A DNA stretch of 64,000 nt from Pokkaliibacter sp. MBI-7 (GTDB lineage Bacteria > Pseudomonadota > Gammaproteobacteria > Pseudomonadales > Balneatricaceae). Below the pieces are notes generated by a model. The model was not told the origin of the DNA. It searched no databases and saw only the letters and a program-made list of their open reading frames with translations. Both the position numbers and the translations under genes were made by a program. This document shows, piece after piece, positions 34,653 through 43,349 of the stretch (its first letter is position 1; every line of letters begins with the position of its first letter). The stretch spans positions 956,001-1,020,000 of the forward strand of contig NZ_JARVTG010000001.1 in assembly GCF_029846635.1 (NCBI RefSeq), read 5' to 3'.

Positions 34653-35315
34653 ATGACTGCAGACCACCACGATGAACCGGTGAATCACCGCACCCGCGTC
34701 GGCCAGCAACGCCGGGAACGTACCCGGCAAAAGATCGTTGCGGCAGCCCTGCGTGTGTTCGCCCGGATGGGCACCGATGCCCCGATGATCGAGGACTTTA
34801 TCGCCGAAGCGGGCATTTCCCGTGGCACCTTCTACAACCACTTCAGTGCCACCAGCGAGTTGCTGCAGGCCACTATCGAATGGCTGAGTGCCGATATCAT
34901 CGAATCCATCGAGAGCGAATTGAGTGCCCAGCCCAGCCCCCTGCTGCGCCTGACCGTTGGCCTGCGTTTCTGGCTGGGTAAGGCCGAACAGGATCTGGCC
35001 TGGGCGGCTTTTGTCGCCCGCCCGGAGTTCATCAAGGAGCTGCAGTTTGAACCGGTCCGGCGTGATCTGCTGGAAGGCAGACAGAGCGGGCAGTTCAGTT
35101 TTCCCAGTGAGCGTGTCGCCTTTGACATGCTGGCAGGCACACTGATTCTGGCCATGCGCAGCTACGTCCAGGGACAGGTGCCCGCTGGCTATACCACTGA
35201 CATTATCCGCATCACGCTGCAGGGGCTGGGCGCCAGCCCAGCCAGTATCGAGCTGGCGCTGGCCCAGCCAATGCCGGTCATGCGCCGCCCGCCCATGTCA
35301 CTGCCACCGGCCTGA
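34653..35315 (+). CDS. TetR-family transcriptional regulator
   Basis: 220 residues with a short charged leader, then a helix-turn-helix (about 25-70; ALRVFARMGTDAPMIEDFIAEAGISRGTFYNHF). AAGGA lies 8 nt before the ATG. It lies between the DUF3141 unit (divergent) and the five-gene polyphenol-type operon (convergent), so it could control either. The ligand is unknown. Confidence 0.85.
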   Translation: MTADHHDEPVNHRTRVGQQRRERTRQKIVAAALRVFARMGTDAPMIEDFIAEAGISRGTFYNHFSATSELLQATIEWLSADIIESIESELSAQPSPLLRLTVGLRFWLGKAEQDLAWAAFVARPEFIKELQFEPVRRDLLEGRQSGQFSFPSERVAFDMLAGTLILAMRSYVQGQVPAGYTTDIIRITLQGLGASPASIELALAQPMPVMRRPPMSLPPA

Positions 35316-35331
35316 GGCCACCGTGCCGGGC

Positions 35332-37203
35332 TCAGTCTGACTCCGCCACGTCGTAGTACAGACTGAAGCCAGACATCAGCTCCCTGACCGCTTCCAGCAG
35401 CTGTGAACGCACTGGCTGGGGCGCCATCAGTACGATCCTCACCTGCATCCCATGCACCGGGTGCGGACCGGCCAGTACCTGCCAGTCCGTCGCCGGTGCA
35501 AGGCTGGGAGCCAGCAGCGAGGTCAGCACCCGACGGGTAGCGTCATAGCGCAGCTGGGGCTTGAACAGCTTGCCCACGGCCGTCATCGGCAGGCTGTCCA
35601 CCAGGTAAATCTCCCCCGGTACGGCCGCCCGTTCCGGTATGTGCTGACGGGCATAGGCGATCAGCTCTGCCTCAGGGGTGTCATAGCCCTCGCGTAACAC
35701 CACATAGGCGACCGGCAACTCACCGGCATAGGGATCAGGCTTGCCCACCGCGGCCACCATCTGCACCGCCGGATGCCCCATCAACGCCTCTTCAATGACC
35801 GCCGGATCGATATTGTGACCACCGCGGATGATCAGCTCTTTCAGCCGCCCCGTCAGCCACAGATAGCCGTCGGCATCCTGACGCGCCATGTCGCCGGTAT
35901 TGAGCCAGTCACCGTCTATCCACAACTTACGGTTGGCCTCTGCCTGCAGATAACCGCGGAAGATATTGGGGCCACGCGCCACCAGCACACCGATTTCATC
36001 GACGTCGCAGTCACGCACATAGGCGCCCGCCTCATCGACCATGACCGGTTTTAATTGCTGGTAGGGAATGCGCAAACCGATGGAACCAGGACGCCGTTCA
36101 CCATCGCGGGGGTTGATGGCGCTGATACAGGTGCCCTCGGTCAGGCCGTAGCCTTCGAGAATGCGGATACCGGTGGCCTGCTCAAACTGCTGGATCAGTG
36201 CCACCGGCATCGGCGCCGCGCCACAGATGCCAAAGCGCAGCGATGACAGGTCAGCCTTACCACGCGGCACCGCCATCAGCGCCGAATACACGGTGGGTAC
36301 GGCGGAGAAGGTCGTCACCCGGTAACGCTCCACCAGCCGCCAGAACTGTTCCAGCATGGCCCGGTTGCGATACCCCGTCGCTCCGGCCAGCAGCACCTGA
36401 GCCCCGGCCATAAAGGCGGTAAGGCCGGTCACCACCACGCCGTTCACATGAAACAGCGGCAGGCCGCACAGCAGCGTATCGTCAGGGCTCAGATCCACCA
36501 GCAACGTACCGCAACAGGCATTGGCCAGCTGATTGCCGTGGCTGTGCTGAGCCACCTTGGGGGTGCCGGTGGTGCCACCGGTATGGAAATAGGCGCACAG
36601 ATCATCGCGCCGGATCTGGCGTTCGCTCAGGAGCATGTTGTCCGGCTGATTACCCAGTTCGGTATCGAATGACAGCGTGCCTTCGGGAGGCATGGCTTCG
36701 CGTACCAGCAATACCGCCCGCAGCGAGGGCACCTTGTCGAGCACCTGCGCCACCTTATGCCATAACTCCGGCCCGGCACTGGGGCCAACCGTGACCAGCA
36801 CCTTGCAGGACACTTCATTCAACAGTCTGGCGATCTGCTCACTTTCCAGCAGCGGATTGACGGCATTGACAATACCTGCCGCCTGCCCGCCCCAGAGGGT
36901 GAAATGAGTCTGGGGCAGGTTGGGAAGCAGATAAGACACCACATCCTCTGCCCCCACCCCGAGACGATGAAACAGATTGGCAGCACGGGTGACATTGGCG
37001 AACAGCTCGGCGTAAGTGAAGGTGATCGCCTCCTCGTCGGCCAGCCCCTGCGGCAGAAAGCGCAGTGCCACGCTGTCAGGCCGGACCAGCGCAGCATGTT
37101 TAAAGACGTCGTAGGTGGATTCCAGCCCCTGCAGGCGCAACGATAGGGGAACACTTTCCAGCTGCTCGATATCAGCCAGAGTACGGATGGGGGTACTACG
37201 CAT
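35332..37203 (-). CDS. AMP-forming acyl-CoA synthetase
   Basis: 623 residues. The start at 37203 (MRSTPIRTLADIEQLE) is chosen because sequence before it is not conserved and it overlaps the Fe-S gene stop by 8 bases. ANL-family motifs: P-loop YFHTGGTTGTPKVA, A5 EGYGLTEGT, A7 NTGDMARQDADGYLWLTGRLKELIIRGG with the hinge region, and a C-terminal lysine in TAVGKLFKPQ. It activates a carboxylic acid to its CoA thioester with ATP. As the last gene of the transhydroxylase-like operon it probably acts on a ring-cleavage product or side-chain acid (inference). Confidence 0.88.
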   Translation of the reverse strand: MRSTPIRTLADIEQLESVPLSLRLQGLESTYDVFKHAALVRPDSVALRFLPQGLADEEAITFTYAELFANVTRAANLFHRLGVGAEDVVSYLLPNLPQTHFTLWGGQAAGIVNAVNPLLESEQIARLLNEVSCKVLVTVGPSAGPELWHKVAQVLDKVPSLRAVLLVREAMPPEGTLSFDTELGNQPDNMLLSERQIRRDDLCAYFHTGGTTGTPKVAQHSHGNQLANACCGTLLVDLSPDDTLLCGLPLFHVNGVVVTGLTAFMAGAQVLLAGATGYRNRAMLEQFWRLVERYRVTTFSAVPTVYSALMAVPRGKADLSSLRFGICGAAPMPVALIQQFEQATGIRILEGYGLTEGTCISAINPRDGERRPGSIGLRIPYQQLKPVMVDEAGAYVRDCDVDEIGVLVARGPNIFRGYLQAEANRKLWIDGDWLNTGDMARQDADGYLWLTGRLKELIIRGGHNIDPAVIEEALMGHPAVQMVAAVGKPDPYAGELPVAYVVLREGYDTPEAELIAYARQHIPERAAVPGEIYLVDSLPMTAVGKLFKPQLRYDATRRVLTSLLAPSLAPATDWQVLAGPHPVHGMQVRIVLMAPQPVRSQLLEAVRELMSGFSLYYDVAESD

Positions 37204-38095
37204 GACGGCGCTCCTCCGTGGCCAAAGTAGTTGCATTACCAGCATCGGAGGCCGCCACCGGCAGCGGAATCGCCCCCAGATAAATACTGTCGCCCAGCTC
37301 GGTTTCCAGGCTGACCCGGGCAGCCGCAGCATGCTCAATCTCTATGCGATAAAGGCCACTGTCACGCTCAAGCCCACTGAAGCGGAAATCACCGAAGCTG
37401 TCGGTCGTGGTTTCGCGCAGCAGATGGCCATTACGACTCAGCCTCACCCGCGCTCCCGCCACACATTCGCTGCGGTGCTGATCGGCCTTGAACACGCTGC
37501 CGCCGATAAAGCAGTGGGTATAGCTGGACAGGTGGCGGTAATAGACCCGCGGCTGGGTATCCAGATCGGCCTGCAGTACCTGCAGCTGTTCATCCCTGAC
37601 CCGCTCCTGCATGACCTTGTCGGTCACCTGTACGGCCTGTATCGCCCCGGTCGGGCAGGCCTGGGCACAGCGCGGCTGGTGCCAGCCCTGATCCAGCAGA
37701 TGGGCATCGAAGATCCAGATCTGCGGCAGTTCCAGCTCGGCATTCCAGTGCATGGCGCCATAGGGACAAGCCGCCAGCAAATCCTTGCGGCCTCTGGCCA
37801 GCTGCGGATCAATGATGACGATACCGTCACGGCGTTTGATCACCGCCCCTTCTCCGGCCGCGACACAGGGGGCCTTGTCACAGTGATTGCACATGGTCGG
37901 CAGATGAGCCGTCGCCACCATGGGCGGTTTACCCTCGGCCCGGCTGTGGATACGGATCCAGGCGCCTCCCTGGCGGGGCTGAGGGGCGGTGTAGCCATGA
38001 AAGGTGTTGCCGACATGCTCGTCCTGATTGCTTAGCACACAGTTGCCGCAGTTATGGCAACGATCCACATCAATGATCAGGTTCCACTTCTTCAT
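37196..38095 (-). CDS. Fe-S subunit resembling transhydroxylase small subunit
   Basis: 299 residues. Several Cys clusters (CHNCGNC, CNHCDKAPC, CPYGAMHW, CAQACPTG) form a DMSO-reductase-family electron-transfer subunit with about three [4Fe-4S] clusters. From about residue 205 a beta-sandwich, carboxypeptidase-regulatory-like domain follows (AGARVRLSRNGHLLRETTTDSFGDFRF). That combination, plus LLDQGWHQPRC and QPRVYYRHL, matches the small subunit of pyrogallol-phloroglucinol transhydroxylase as I recall it. No Tat or membrane part is seen, so the complex is probably cytoplasmic. It overlaps the preceding gene by 4 bases and the next by 8. Confidence 0.82.
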   Translation of the reverse strand: MKKWNLIIDVDRCHNCGNCVLSNQDEHVGNTFHGYTAPQPRQGGAWIRIHSRAEGKPPMVATAHLPTMCNHCDKAPCVAAGEGAVIKRRDGIVIIDPQLARGRKDLLAACPYGAMHWNAELELPQIWIFDAHLLDQGWHQPRCAQACPTGAIQAVQVTDKVMQERVRDEQLQVLQADLDTQPRVYYRHLSSYTHCFIGGSVFKADQHRSECVAGARVRLSRNGHLLRETTTDSFGDFRFSGLERDSGLYRIEIEHAAAARVSLETELGDSIYLGAIPLPVAASDAGNATTLATEERRHA

Positions 38096-39069
38096 TGTCG
38101 CCGCTCCTGCCCCTGCAGGATCTGATGCCGCTGCTCACCCAGATCAAGCAGCCCGTCATCGGTGCGGATCGAGGCCGTCATCTCATCTCCCGGCTGCAGA
38201 TAGCGCGGATTGCGCAGCTGAGCCTTGAGGAACACCGCCCATTTACGGCGCTCCGACATCAGGGCCTTAAGTGCCCACAGCAGCACCTTGCTGCTGGGGG
38301 CTTTCGCTGCACATCCTGCCGGTGTGCCGGTGGCCAGCAGATCGCCGGGAGCCATGTCGTGGATGGAGGACAGCTCGGTCAGCGTCTGCTCTGGCCGGTA
38401 GATCATCTCCCGGCAGTAGCTGTCCTGACGCACATCGCGATTGACCAGCAGACGCAGGTGCAGTTCACCGAGCCTCCGCCACTCTTCCACGGTAGGGAAC
38501 AGCAGGTAGGGGCCGACGGGGGCAAAAGTACGGTAGCTCTTGCCCTTATAGAACTGCGCCTGCGGCAGCTGCACATCGCGGGCGCTGATATCATTGACGA
38601 TGGTCAGAGCGGCGGCGTACTGGTGCAGGTTGCCCTGATCCACACGCACCGGGCCGTTGATATGACGTCCTACCACCACCCCCAGCTCCAGTTCATAGTC
38701 GAGCAGGCGCACATGGTTTGGCCTGATAATGCCGCCATAGGCGGCGGTGATGGACGAAGGCGCCTTGGTAAACAGGGTGTTAAACGGCAGTTTGGCAGGA
38801 TCCATCCCAGACTCGCGCACATGGCAGCGGTAATTCAGCCCCTGACAGAGAAACTGCTGATTGGTCGTTACCGGCGACAAGATGGACAGCTCCGCACGCT
38901 TATAAACGGCATCCTCGACGCGCAGAGCACGCGCCTCCTCCATCCCCCGCTCGATCAGCTCACCAGTGGTGGCAAAGCGTGTACTCAGCGGTGCGACCTT
39001 GTCGCCAAACAGTACGCCCCAGGCAGGCTCCGCACCGGCATGACTAAAACGAATAACGGTAAGTGCCAT
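38092..39069 (-). CDS. Fumarylacetoacetate hydrolase family protein
   Basis: 325 residues. The C-terminal FAH fold has the metal-binding acids in DYELELGVVVGR and NDISARDVQ, and the loop GDLLATGTPAGC. FAH-family enzymes cleave C-C bonds of diketo acids or hydrate, decarboxylate or isomerise ring-fission products. Its place between a VOC dioxygenase-like gene (10 bp gap) and the Fe-S subunit suggests it handles the ring-cleavage product of this pathway. The specific reaction is not determined. Confidence 0.85.
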   Translation of the reverse strand: MALTVIRFSHAGAEPAWGVLFGDKVAPLSTRFATTGELIERGMEEARALRVEDAVYKRAELSILSPVTTNQQFLCQGLNYRCHVRESGMDPAKLPFNTLFTKAPSSITAAYGGIIRPNHVRLLDYELELGVVVGRHINGPVRVDQGNLHQYAAALTIVNDISARDVQLPQAQFYKGKSYRTFAPVGPYLLFPTVEEWRRLGELHLRLLVNRDVRQDSYCREMIYRPEQTLTELSSIHDMAPGDLLATGTPAGCAAKAPSSKVLLWALKALMSERRKWAVFLKAQLRNPRYLQPGDEMTASIRTDDGLLDLGEQRHQILQGQERRQ

Positions 39070-39079
39070 GGCAAACTCC

Positions 39080-40246
39080 TCACTTCATCCAGGGCCGGGC
39101 TGGCGCAGACAGGGCTGCACCCATTTGTTTAAGTCGCGCCAGACTGAGCTTGCCGCTCCACAACAGACGCAAGGCTCGCCATACCGTAGTCAGACTGGGT
39201 TTGGGCAACATGTGAGGAGGGACATCGTCACCCCACATCCACACCCCGGCAGCATTCATCGGGCTATAACGCGGTGCATAGTCGGCGGTGAACACATCAC
39301 CATCGGCGTAGTGCTCATGTTCGGCACCGTAGGGGTCAAACCAGTAGTCAAACAGCTGGCTTCCCAGCGAATGACGACCGATACCCCAGGCGTGCTTCCA
39401 GTTGCGCGAGCGCAGGTACTGGGCGCTCTGTCCCAGGGCATCAAGATCCTGCACTTCGTAGGCACTGTGCTCGTAGCTGTTGGTCAGCCCGCCGGCGATC
39501 ACCACACTGTGGTGGTCAGCAGGCAGATCACCACGGTCAAAGCGGAAGAAAATCAGATTGGGTGAACCATCCGGCAGATACAGCACGTCCGTTGGCAGCA
39601 GGCCGAAATGGCGCATATACCATTCGGTCAGGCCAGCGAAATCGGTGGTCTGGAATACCACATGGCCCAACCGGGCGACCTTGGCCGGGCCGAAGGATGG
39701 CCGTACCGTGGCATTAACCCGTGGCGTGGCTGTCGGGGTATTGGCCGGTAAACGAGGCTCCTGCTCAATCATGCATGCGCGATGCTGGCGACCGGCCAGG
39801 ACCCATACCTCATGGCCCAGAGGATCGGTCAGCATAACGGCCTGCCCCCCTCCGGGAATATCGAGCTTGGTGGCACGACGCGCGCCGGCCTGTTGGACCA
39901 GCCGCTCCAGCCCGGCCGCATCAGTCAGCTCGAACCCCAGCCCGACAAAACGCGCCTGACGACCGCGCCGTACCACATAGCAGCATGCCTCGCTGGCACT
40001 GGCGCGCAGGTACATCACATCGGCATCACGACGAATCAGCTGCAGGCCAAAGTCCAGCAGAAAGCGCTCGCACTGATCCAGATCAGGCCGCTCAAAAATC
40101 AGGAATGCCAGTGCATCCGCCTTCACCAGCGCGGCCGGACGCTTTACCGGCTGGACGAAGTCCGGGCGCTGCGGCTCCGGCCATTCGGGCAGGACCGAAG
40201 GGAAAGGCTTGTCATCTGTGTTGCTGTTGTTATTCAGACTGGACAT
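39080..40246 (-). CDS. Two-domain VOC protein, extradiol-dioxygenase-like
   Basis: 388 residues; the start at 40246 (MSSLNNNSN) overlaps the large-subunit stop by 13 bases. Two vicinal-oxygen-chelate domains are present (about 50-170 and 195-325), preceded by a 45-residue leader. The second domain keeps the 2-His-1-Glu set of type I extradiol dioxygenases: His in RLGHVVFQT, His in SYEHSAYEV and Glu in AEHEHYADG. Iron-dependent meta-cleavage of a catechol-type ring is therefore likely. The C-terminal 55 residues are extra compared with typical 290-residue members. Confidence 0.82.
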   Translation of the reverse strand: MSSLNNNSNTDDKPFPSVLPEWPEPQRPDFVQPVKRPAALVKADALAFLIFERPDLDQCERFLLDFGLQLIRRDADVMYLRASASEACCYVVRRGRQARFVGLGFELTDAAGLERLVQQAGARRATKLDIPGGGQAVMLTDPLGHEVWVLAGRQHRACMIEQEPRLPANTPTATPRVNATVRPSFGPAKVARLGHVVFQTTDFAGLTEWYMRHFGLLPTDVLYLPDGSPNLIFFRFDRGDLPADHHSVVIAGGLTNSYEHSAYEVQDLDALGQSAQYLRSRNWKHAWGIGRHSLGSQLFDYWFDPYGAEHEHYADGDVFTADYAPRYSPMNAAGVWMWGDDVPPHMLPKPSLTTVWRALRLLWSGKLSLARLKQMGAALSAPARPWMK

Positions 40247-43206
40247 GCGGAAGTCTCCATCCATTTTTCTATTTGCACCAGACAGCTGCTGGACGCCATG
40301 CCAGAACTGCCCTTGACGATGGGTCGTGGCGAGGTCAGCAGATTGACGCAACCGCCACGGTCAATAGTGCCGCCCTTGCCATCGGCAATGGGGTCATACA
40401 CGGCGCTGGACTCGAAGGCCTTGAGGATGCCGGGGGCTATCAGCGGGGTGATGTCGGCGGCACAAAGCACCGCCCCCCGCTCATTGAACACCCGTACCAG
40501 ATCATGCTGGCCGATGCCGCGCGCCGCTGCATCCTGCGGGCTGAGGCGCAGTGGCCAGTAGTAATAGCCCTGCTTGAGGATGCGATGGTCGCTGAGATCA
40601 TTGATAAAACTGCCCTTGCCATCGCTGTAGGTATGGAAGCTGTAACGTGGATGGCTGGACAGCAGCTGCAACGGGTACTGACTAAAGCGCTGACCTGCGG
40701 CAGGTCCTTCCAGCGATGGCAGATAATGATTGAGGGCTTGCCGCTCAGGGTTGTCGGTGCCCGCGCGCTGCAGCGTCTGCGCGACAAACTCCAGCTTGCC
40801 GGACGGCGTTTGCAGGCCCTTGCCGAAGGTGTCGGCATACTGGGATGGCAGCGGCAGGGGCTCCGGCACATCCTTGGGTTTGTCTTCGGCAAACCAGCGG
40901 AAATAGGCTGGCTCACGCTGCGCCTCAGCGGCGGGCGGCACGACGAAATAGCCCTTCTTGAGGAAGGCCTGCCAGCTGATATGGTTAGGCAGATCAGACG
41001 AGTCGAATACCCGCTTACACCAGTCCAGCTCACTGCAGCCTTCCGAGAACACCGCCCCCAGCCCCAGACGCTGAAGGATCTCCAGAAATATCTGGTAGTC
41101 CGACTTGGACTCACCCAGCGGTTCGATGCACTTGTGCTGCATCACAATCATGCGGTGGTTGAGCTGCTCCTGAATATGGTGGCCATAGGCCCCGGCCCCC
41201 GCCCATTCACCGATATCCCAGCGCTCCAGCATGGTACAGGCCGGCAGAATGATGTCGGCAAACTGGGTCTCGCCTTCGTGCCAGATGGACTGGTTAACCA
41301 CGAACTCCAGCGACTCATGGCGATAGGCCTCAACCATGCGCTGGGAGTTGGCCATGGTGCCAAAGGATGAAGCACCGTAGCGGTACAGCATGTGTACCCG
41401 CGAATGCCCCGGCAGCGGGTAGTGGAACGGCACGAACTGCGCCTCCAGCGAGACGCCATCCCAGCTGTAGCCGGTACTGTGGCCATCGATGATGGCATCA
41501 GCCAGTTTCTGCCGGGGAATCATCTGCTTGATCGGGTTCATGCTCAGCACATGAGGCATGCGGTTGTAGTTGCTGATAGCCGCGGCGGTCCAGTGCAGAT
41601 CACCGGAAATCCCTCCCTCGGCATAGCCGGGGAAGTAGAAGGTCATGTCCAGCGGTGTGGCGGCCTGCAGATTGCCGAAGTTGATCCCCGGCTTACCCCA
41701 GCCCTGCATCGCCATCAGCAGAATCATCGAGCGGGCCCACTGCGTGCCAGTGGTATTGCGGCCTGCGCCTCCCAGCCCCTGCCCACCGCCACCGGCAGCC
41801 AGATAGGTCTTGCGCTGTGCCCACAACCGCGCCAGTGCCCGCACGTCCCGGGCAGGTACGCCGGTTTCAGCTTCCTGCCACTCCGGGGTCTTGGCCACGC
41901 CATCGGTTTCCCCCAGCAGGTAGGCGCGCCATTCCTCAAAACCGGTGGTTCGGGTGGCAACGTAGTCGTGGTCATAGCTGTCTTCGTTGATCCACACATT
42001 CATGATCGCCAGCGCCAGCGCCGAGTCACTGCCGGGGCGCAGCGGAATCCAGCGGCCGCCGAGCAGCTGTGCGGTGGGGTTGTAGTGCGGATCAATATGA
42101 ATGAATTCGATGCCCAGTTCCTTGGCCCACAGCCGGCGCTCGGTGCCCTCGAAGCCGGCGTAGCAGCCGCTGGTGGTCTCCGGGTCACTGGACCAGAACA
42201 CGATCTGTTCGCACGCCTTCAGGCAGTCTTCGACCAGCCCATAACCGCCGGGCGTACCCAGACGCATGCTGTTGCCGTAGTGATGCTGCGCGCCCCAGTA
42301 CCAGCCTTCCCAGCTGTCGGGGTTGAGGTGGACGCGGGTATAACCGATCAGGTTGCCAAAGCGCTGCAACGCCGACAGGTAGTAGCCGACATTGCCCCAC
42401 TGATGATGTGAACTGTGATAGATCGCCACGGCACCCGGCCCGTGCTCACGCTTCATCCGTTTGATTTCACCGGAGACGATGTCCAGCGCCTCATCCCAGC
42501 TGATGCGCTCATAACCGGAAATACCGCGGTTATGCGGATTGCGCTCGCCATTGGGATCAAAATCCACCCTTTTCATCGGGTACAGCAGGCGGTTCTCAGC
42601 ATCCACCATCGAGCGCAGAGCCAGCGCATGTGGGCTGACCGTGGCGATACGCCGTGGGCTGAAACGCCGGCCCCGGGCCTGAATGGTCCAGCTGGCGGCG
42701 TCGTCACGCTGCAGGTCAATCGGAGTGGTACGCACAATGCGGCCGTCTTTGACATAGACAAACAACGGTCCGCCATTGGTGTTGGTGGTATAGCGCACGG
42801 TGCCGTCACGCTGCGCCATCCCCATGGTCAGCGAGGCGGTCTGCAGACGATTGAGCAGCTGCATAAACCACACCACCAACGGATCCTCGCCCGCCACCGT
42901 GACTTTGAAGTGCTTCGCCGCATGGACGATCTTGGCCTGATCCGCCGGAGGTTTGACAAACTCCAGCGCCGTGGCCACGTCATGAAAAGCAATGCTGACG
43001 TCAGCAGCAGGGTGCAGACCTGCTGCCGAGCTGACCTTGCCACCACGCAGGCAATAGTGACGGGCAATGCTGCCATCCTTCAGGCGTATCTGTGCAATCA
43101 GATTGCGCGATTTCAGTTGTTGGCGGAATTCGGGACTGCGAAGGGCTGTCAGTCGAATCGCCGCTGTCAGCCCAAATAGAATGCTTTTCAACAGCGTACG
43201 TTTCAT
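40234..43206 (-). CDS. Molybdopterin oxidoreductase resembling transhydroxylase large subunit, with SCP2-like N-terminal domain
   Basis: 990 residues. From about residue 135 it resembles the large subunit of Pelobacter pyrogallol-phloroglucinol transhydroxylase: TNTNGGPLFVYVKDGRIVRTTP, KRVDFDPNGERNPHNRG, SSHHQWGNVGYY, HNPDSWEGWYWG, FWSSDPETTSGCYAGFE, FYFPGYAEGGISGD and a C-terminal VYDPIADGK, DRGGCxNxLT. Residues equivalent to the reported active site (His in SSHH, Asp-Ser in NPDSWEGW, Tyr in FYFPGY) are kept. As in that enzyme, no N-terminal Fe-S cysteine cluster is seen. The first ~130 residues (RLKDGSIARHYCLRGGKVS, FVKPPADQAKIVH) look like an SCP2 lipid-binding domain, absent in the Pelobacter protein. 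First gene of the operon. Confidence 0.83.
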   Translation of the reverse strand: MKRTLLKSILFGLTAAIRLTALRSPEFRQQLKSRNLIAQIRLKDGSIARHYCLRGGKVSSAAGLHPAADVSIAFHDVATALEFVKPPADQAKIVHAAKHFKVTVAGEDPLVVWFMQLLNRLQTASLTMGMAQRDGTVRYTTNTNGGPLFVYVKDGRIVRTTPIDLQRDDAASWTIQARGRRFSPRRIATVSPHALALRSMVDAENRLLYPMKRVDFDPNGERNPHNRGISGYERISWDEALDIVSGEIKRMKREHGPGAVAIYHSSHHQWGNVGYYLSALQRFGNLIGYTRVHLNPDSWEGWYWGAQHHYGNSMRLGTPGGYGLVEDCLKACEQIVFWSSDPETTSGCYAGFEGTERRLWAKELGIEFIHIDPHYNPTAQLLGGRWIPLRPGSDSALALAIMNVWINEDSYDHDYVATRTTGFEEWRAYLLGETDGVAKTPEWQEAETGVPARDVRALARLWAQRKTYLAAGGGGQGLGGAGRNTTGTQWARSMILLMAMQGWGKPGINFGNLQAATPLDMTFYFPGYAEGGISGDLHWTAAAISNYNRMPHVLSMNPIKQMIPRQKLADAIIDGHSTGYSWDGVSLEAQFVPFHYPLPGHSRVHMLYRYGASSFGTMANSQRMVEAYRHESLEFVVNQSIWHEGETQFADIILPACTMLERWDIGEWAGAGAYGHHIQEQLNHRMIVMQHKCIEPLGESKSDYQIFLEILQRLGLGAVFSEGCSELDWCKRVFDSSDLPNHISWQAFLKKGYFVVPPAAEAQREPAYFRWFAEDKPKDVPEPLPLPSQYADTFGKGLQTPSGKLEFVAQTLQRAGTDNPERQALNHYLPSLEGPAAGQRFSQYPLQLLSSHPRYSFHTYSDGKGSFINDLSDHRILKQGYYYWPLRLSPQDAAARGIGQHDLVRVFNERGAVLCAADITPLIAPGILKAFESSAVYDPIADGKGGTIDRGGCVNLLTSPRPIVKGSSGMASSSCLVQIEKWMETSACPV

Positions 43207-43268
43207 GGAGACCTCGTTGTTGTCGTTATTGTGCTGCTTCCTCCTGTCATCCTCTTTAAAATAAACAC

Positions 43269-43287
43269 AAATGTCAATTTGACATTT
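43269..43287 (+). promoter_or_regulatory. 19-bp palindrome between the large-subunit and FadL genes
   Basis: Perfect 9-bp arms AAATGTCAA / TTGACATTT with one central T, placed midway in the divergent gap. A probable regulator site controlling both the operon and the porin. Confidence 0.6.
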
Positions 43288-43349
43288 TAGTTTAATATGA
43301 TGATATAGAGCGACGGTAGCACAACAAAAACAAGTGAGAGGTAACCGAG

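Noticed and set aside
38095..39132. 345-codon plus-strand open frame opposite the FAH gene
   Set aside because: Antisense shadow of a well-conserved FAH-family gene; GC-rich third positions keep the opposite strand open.
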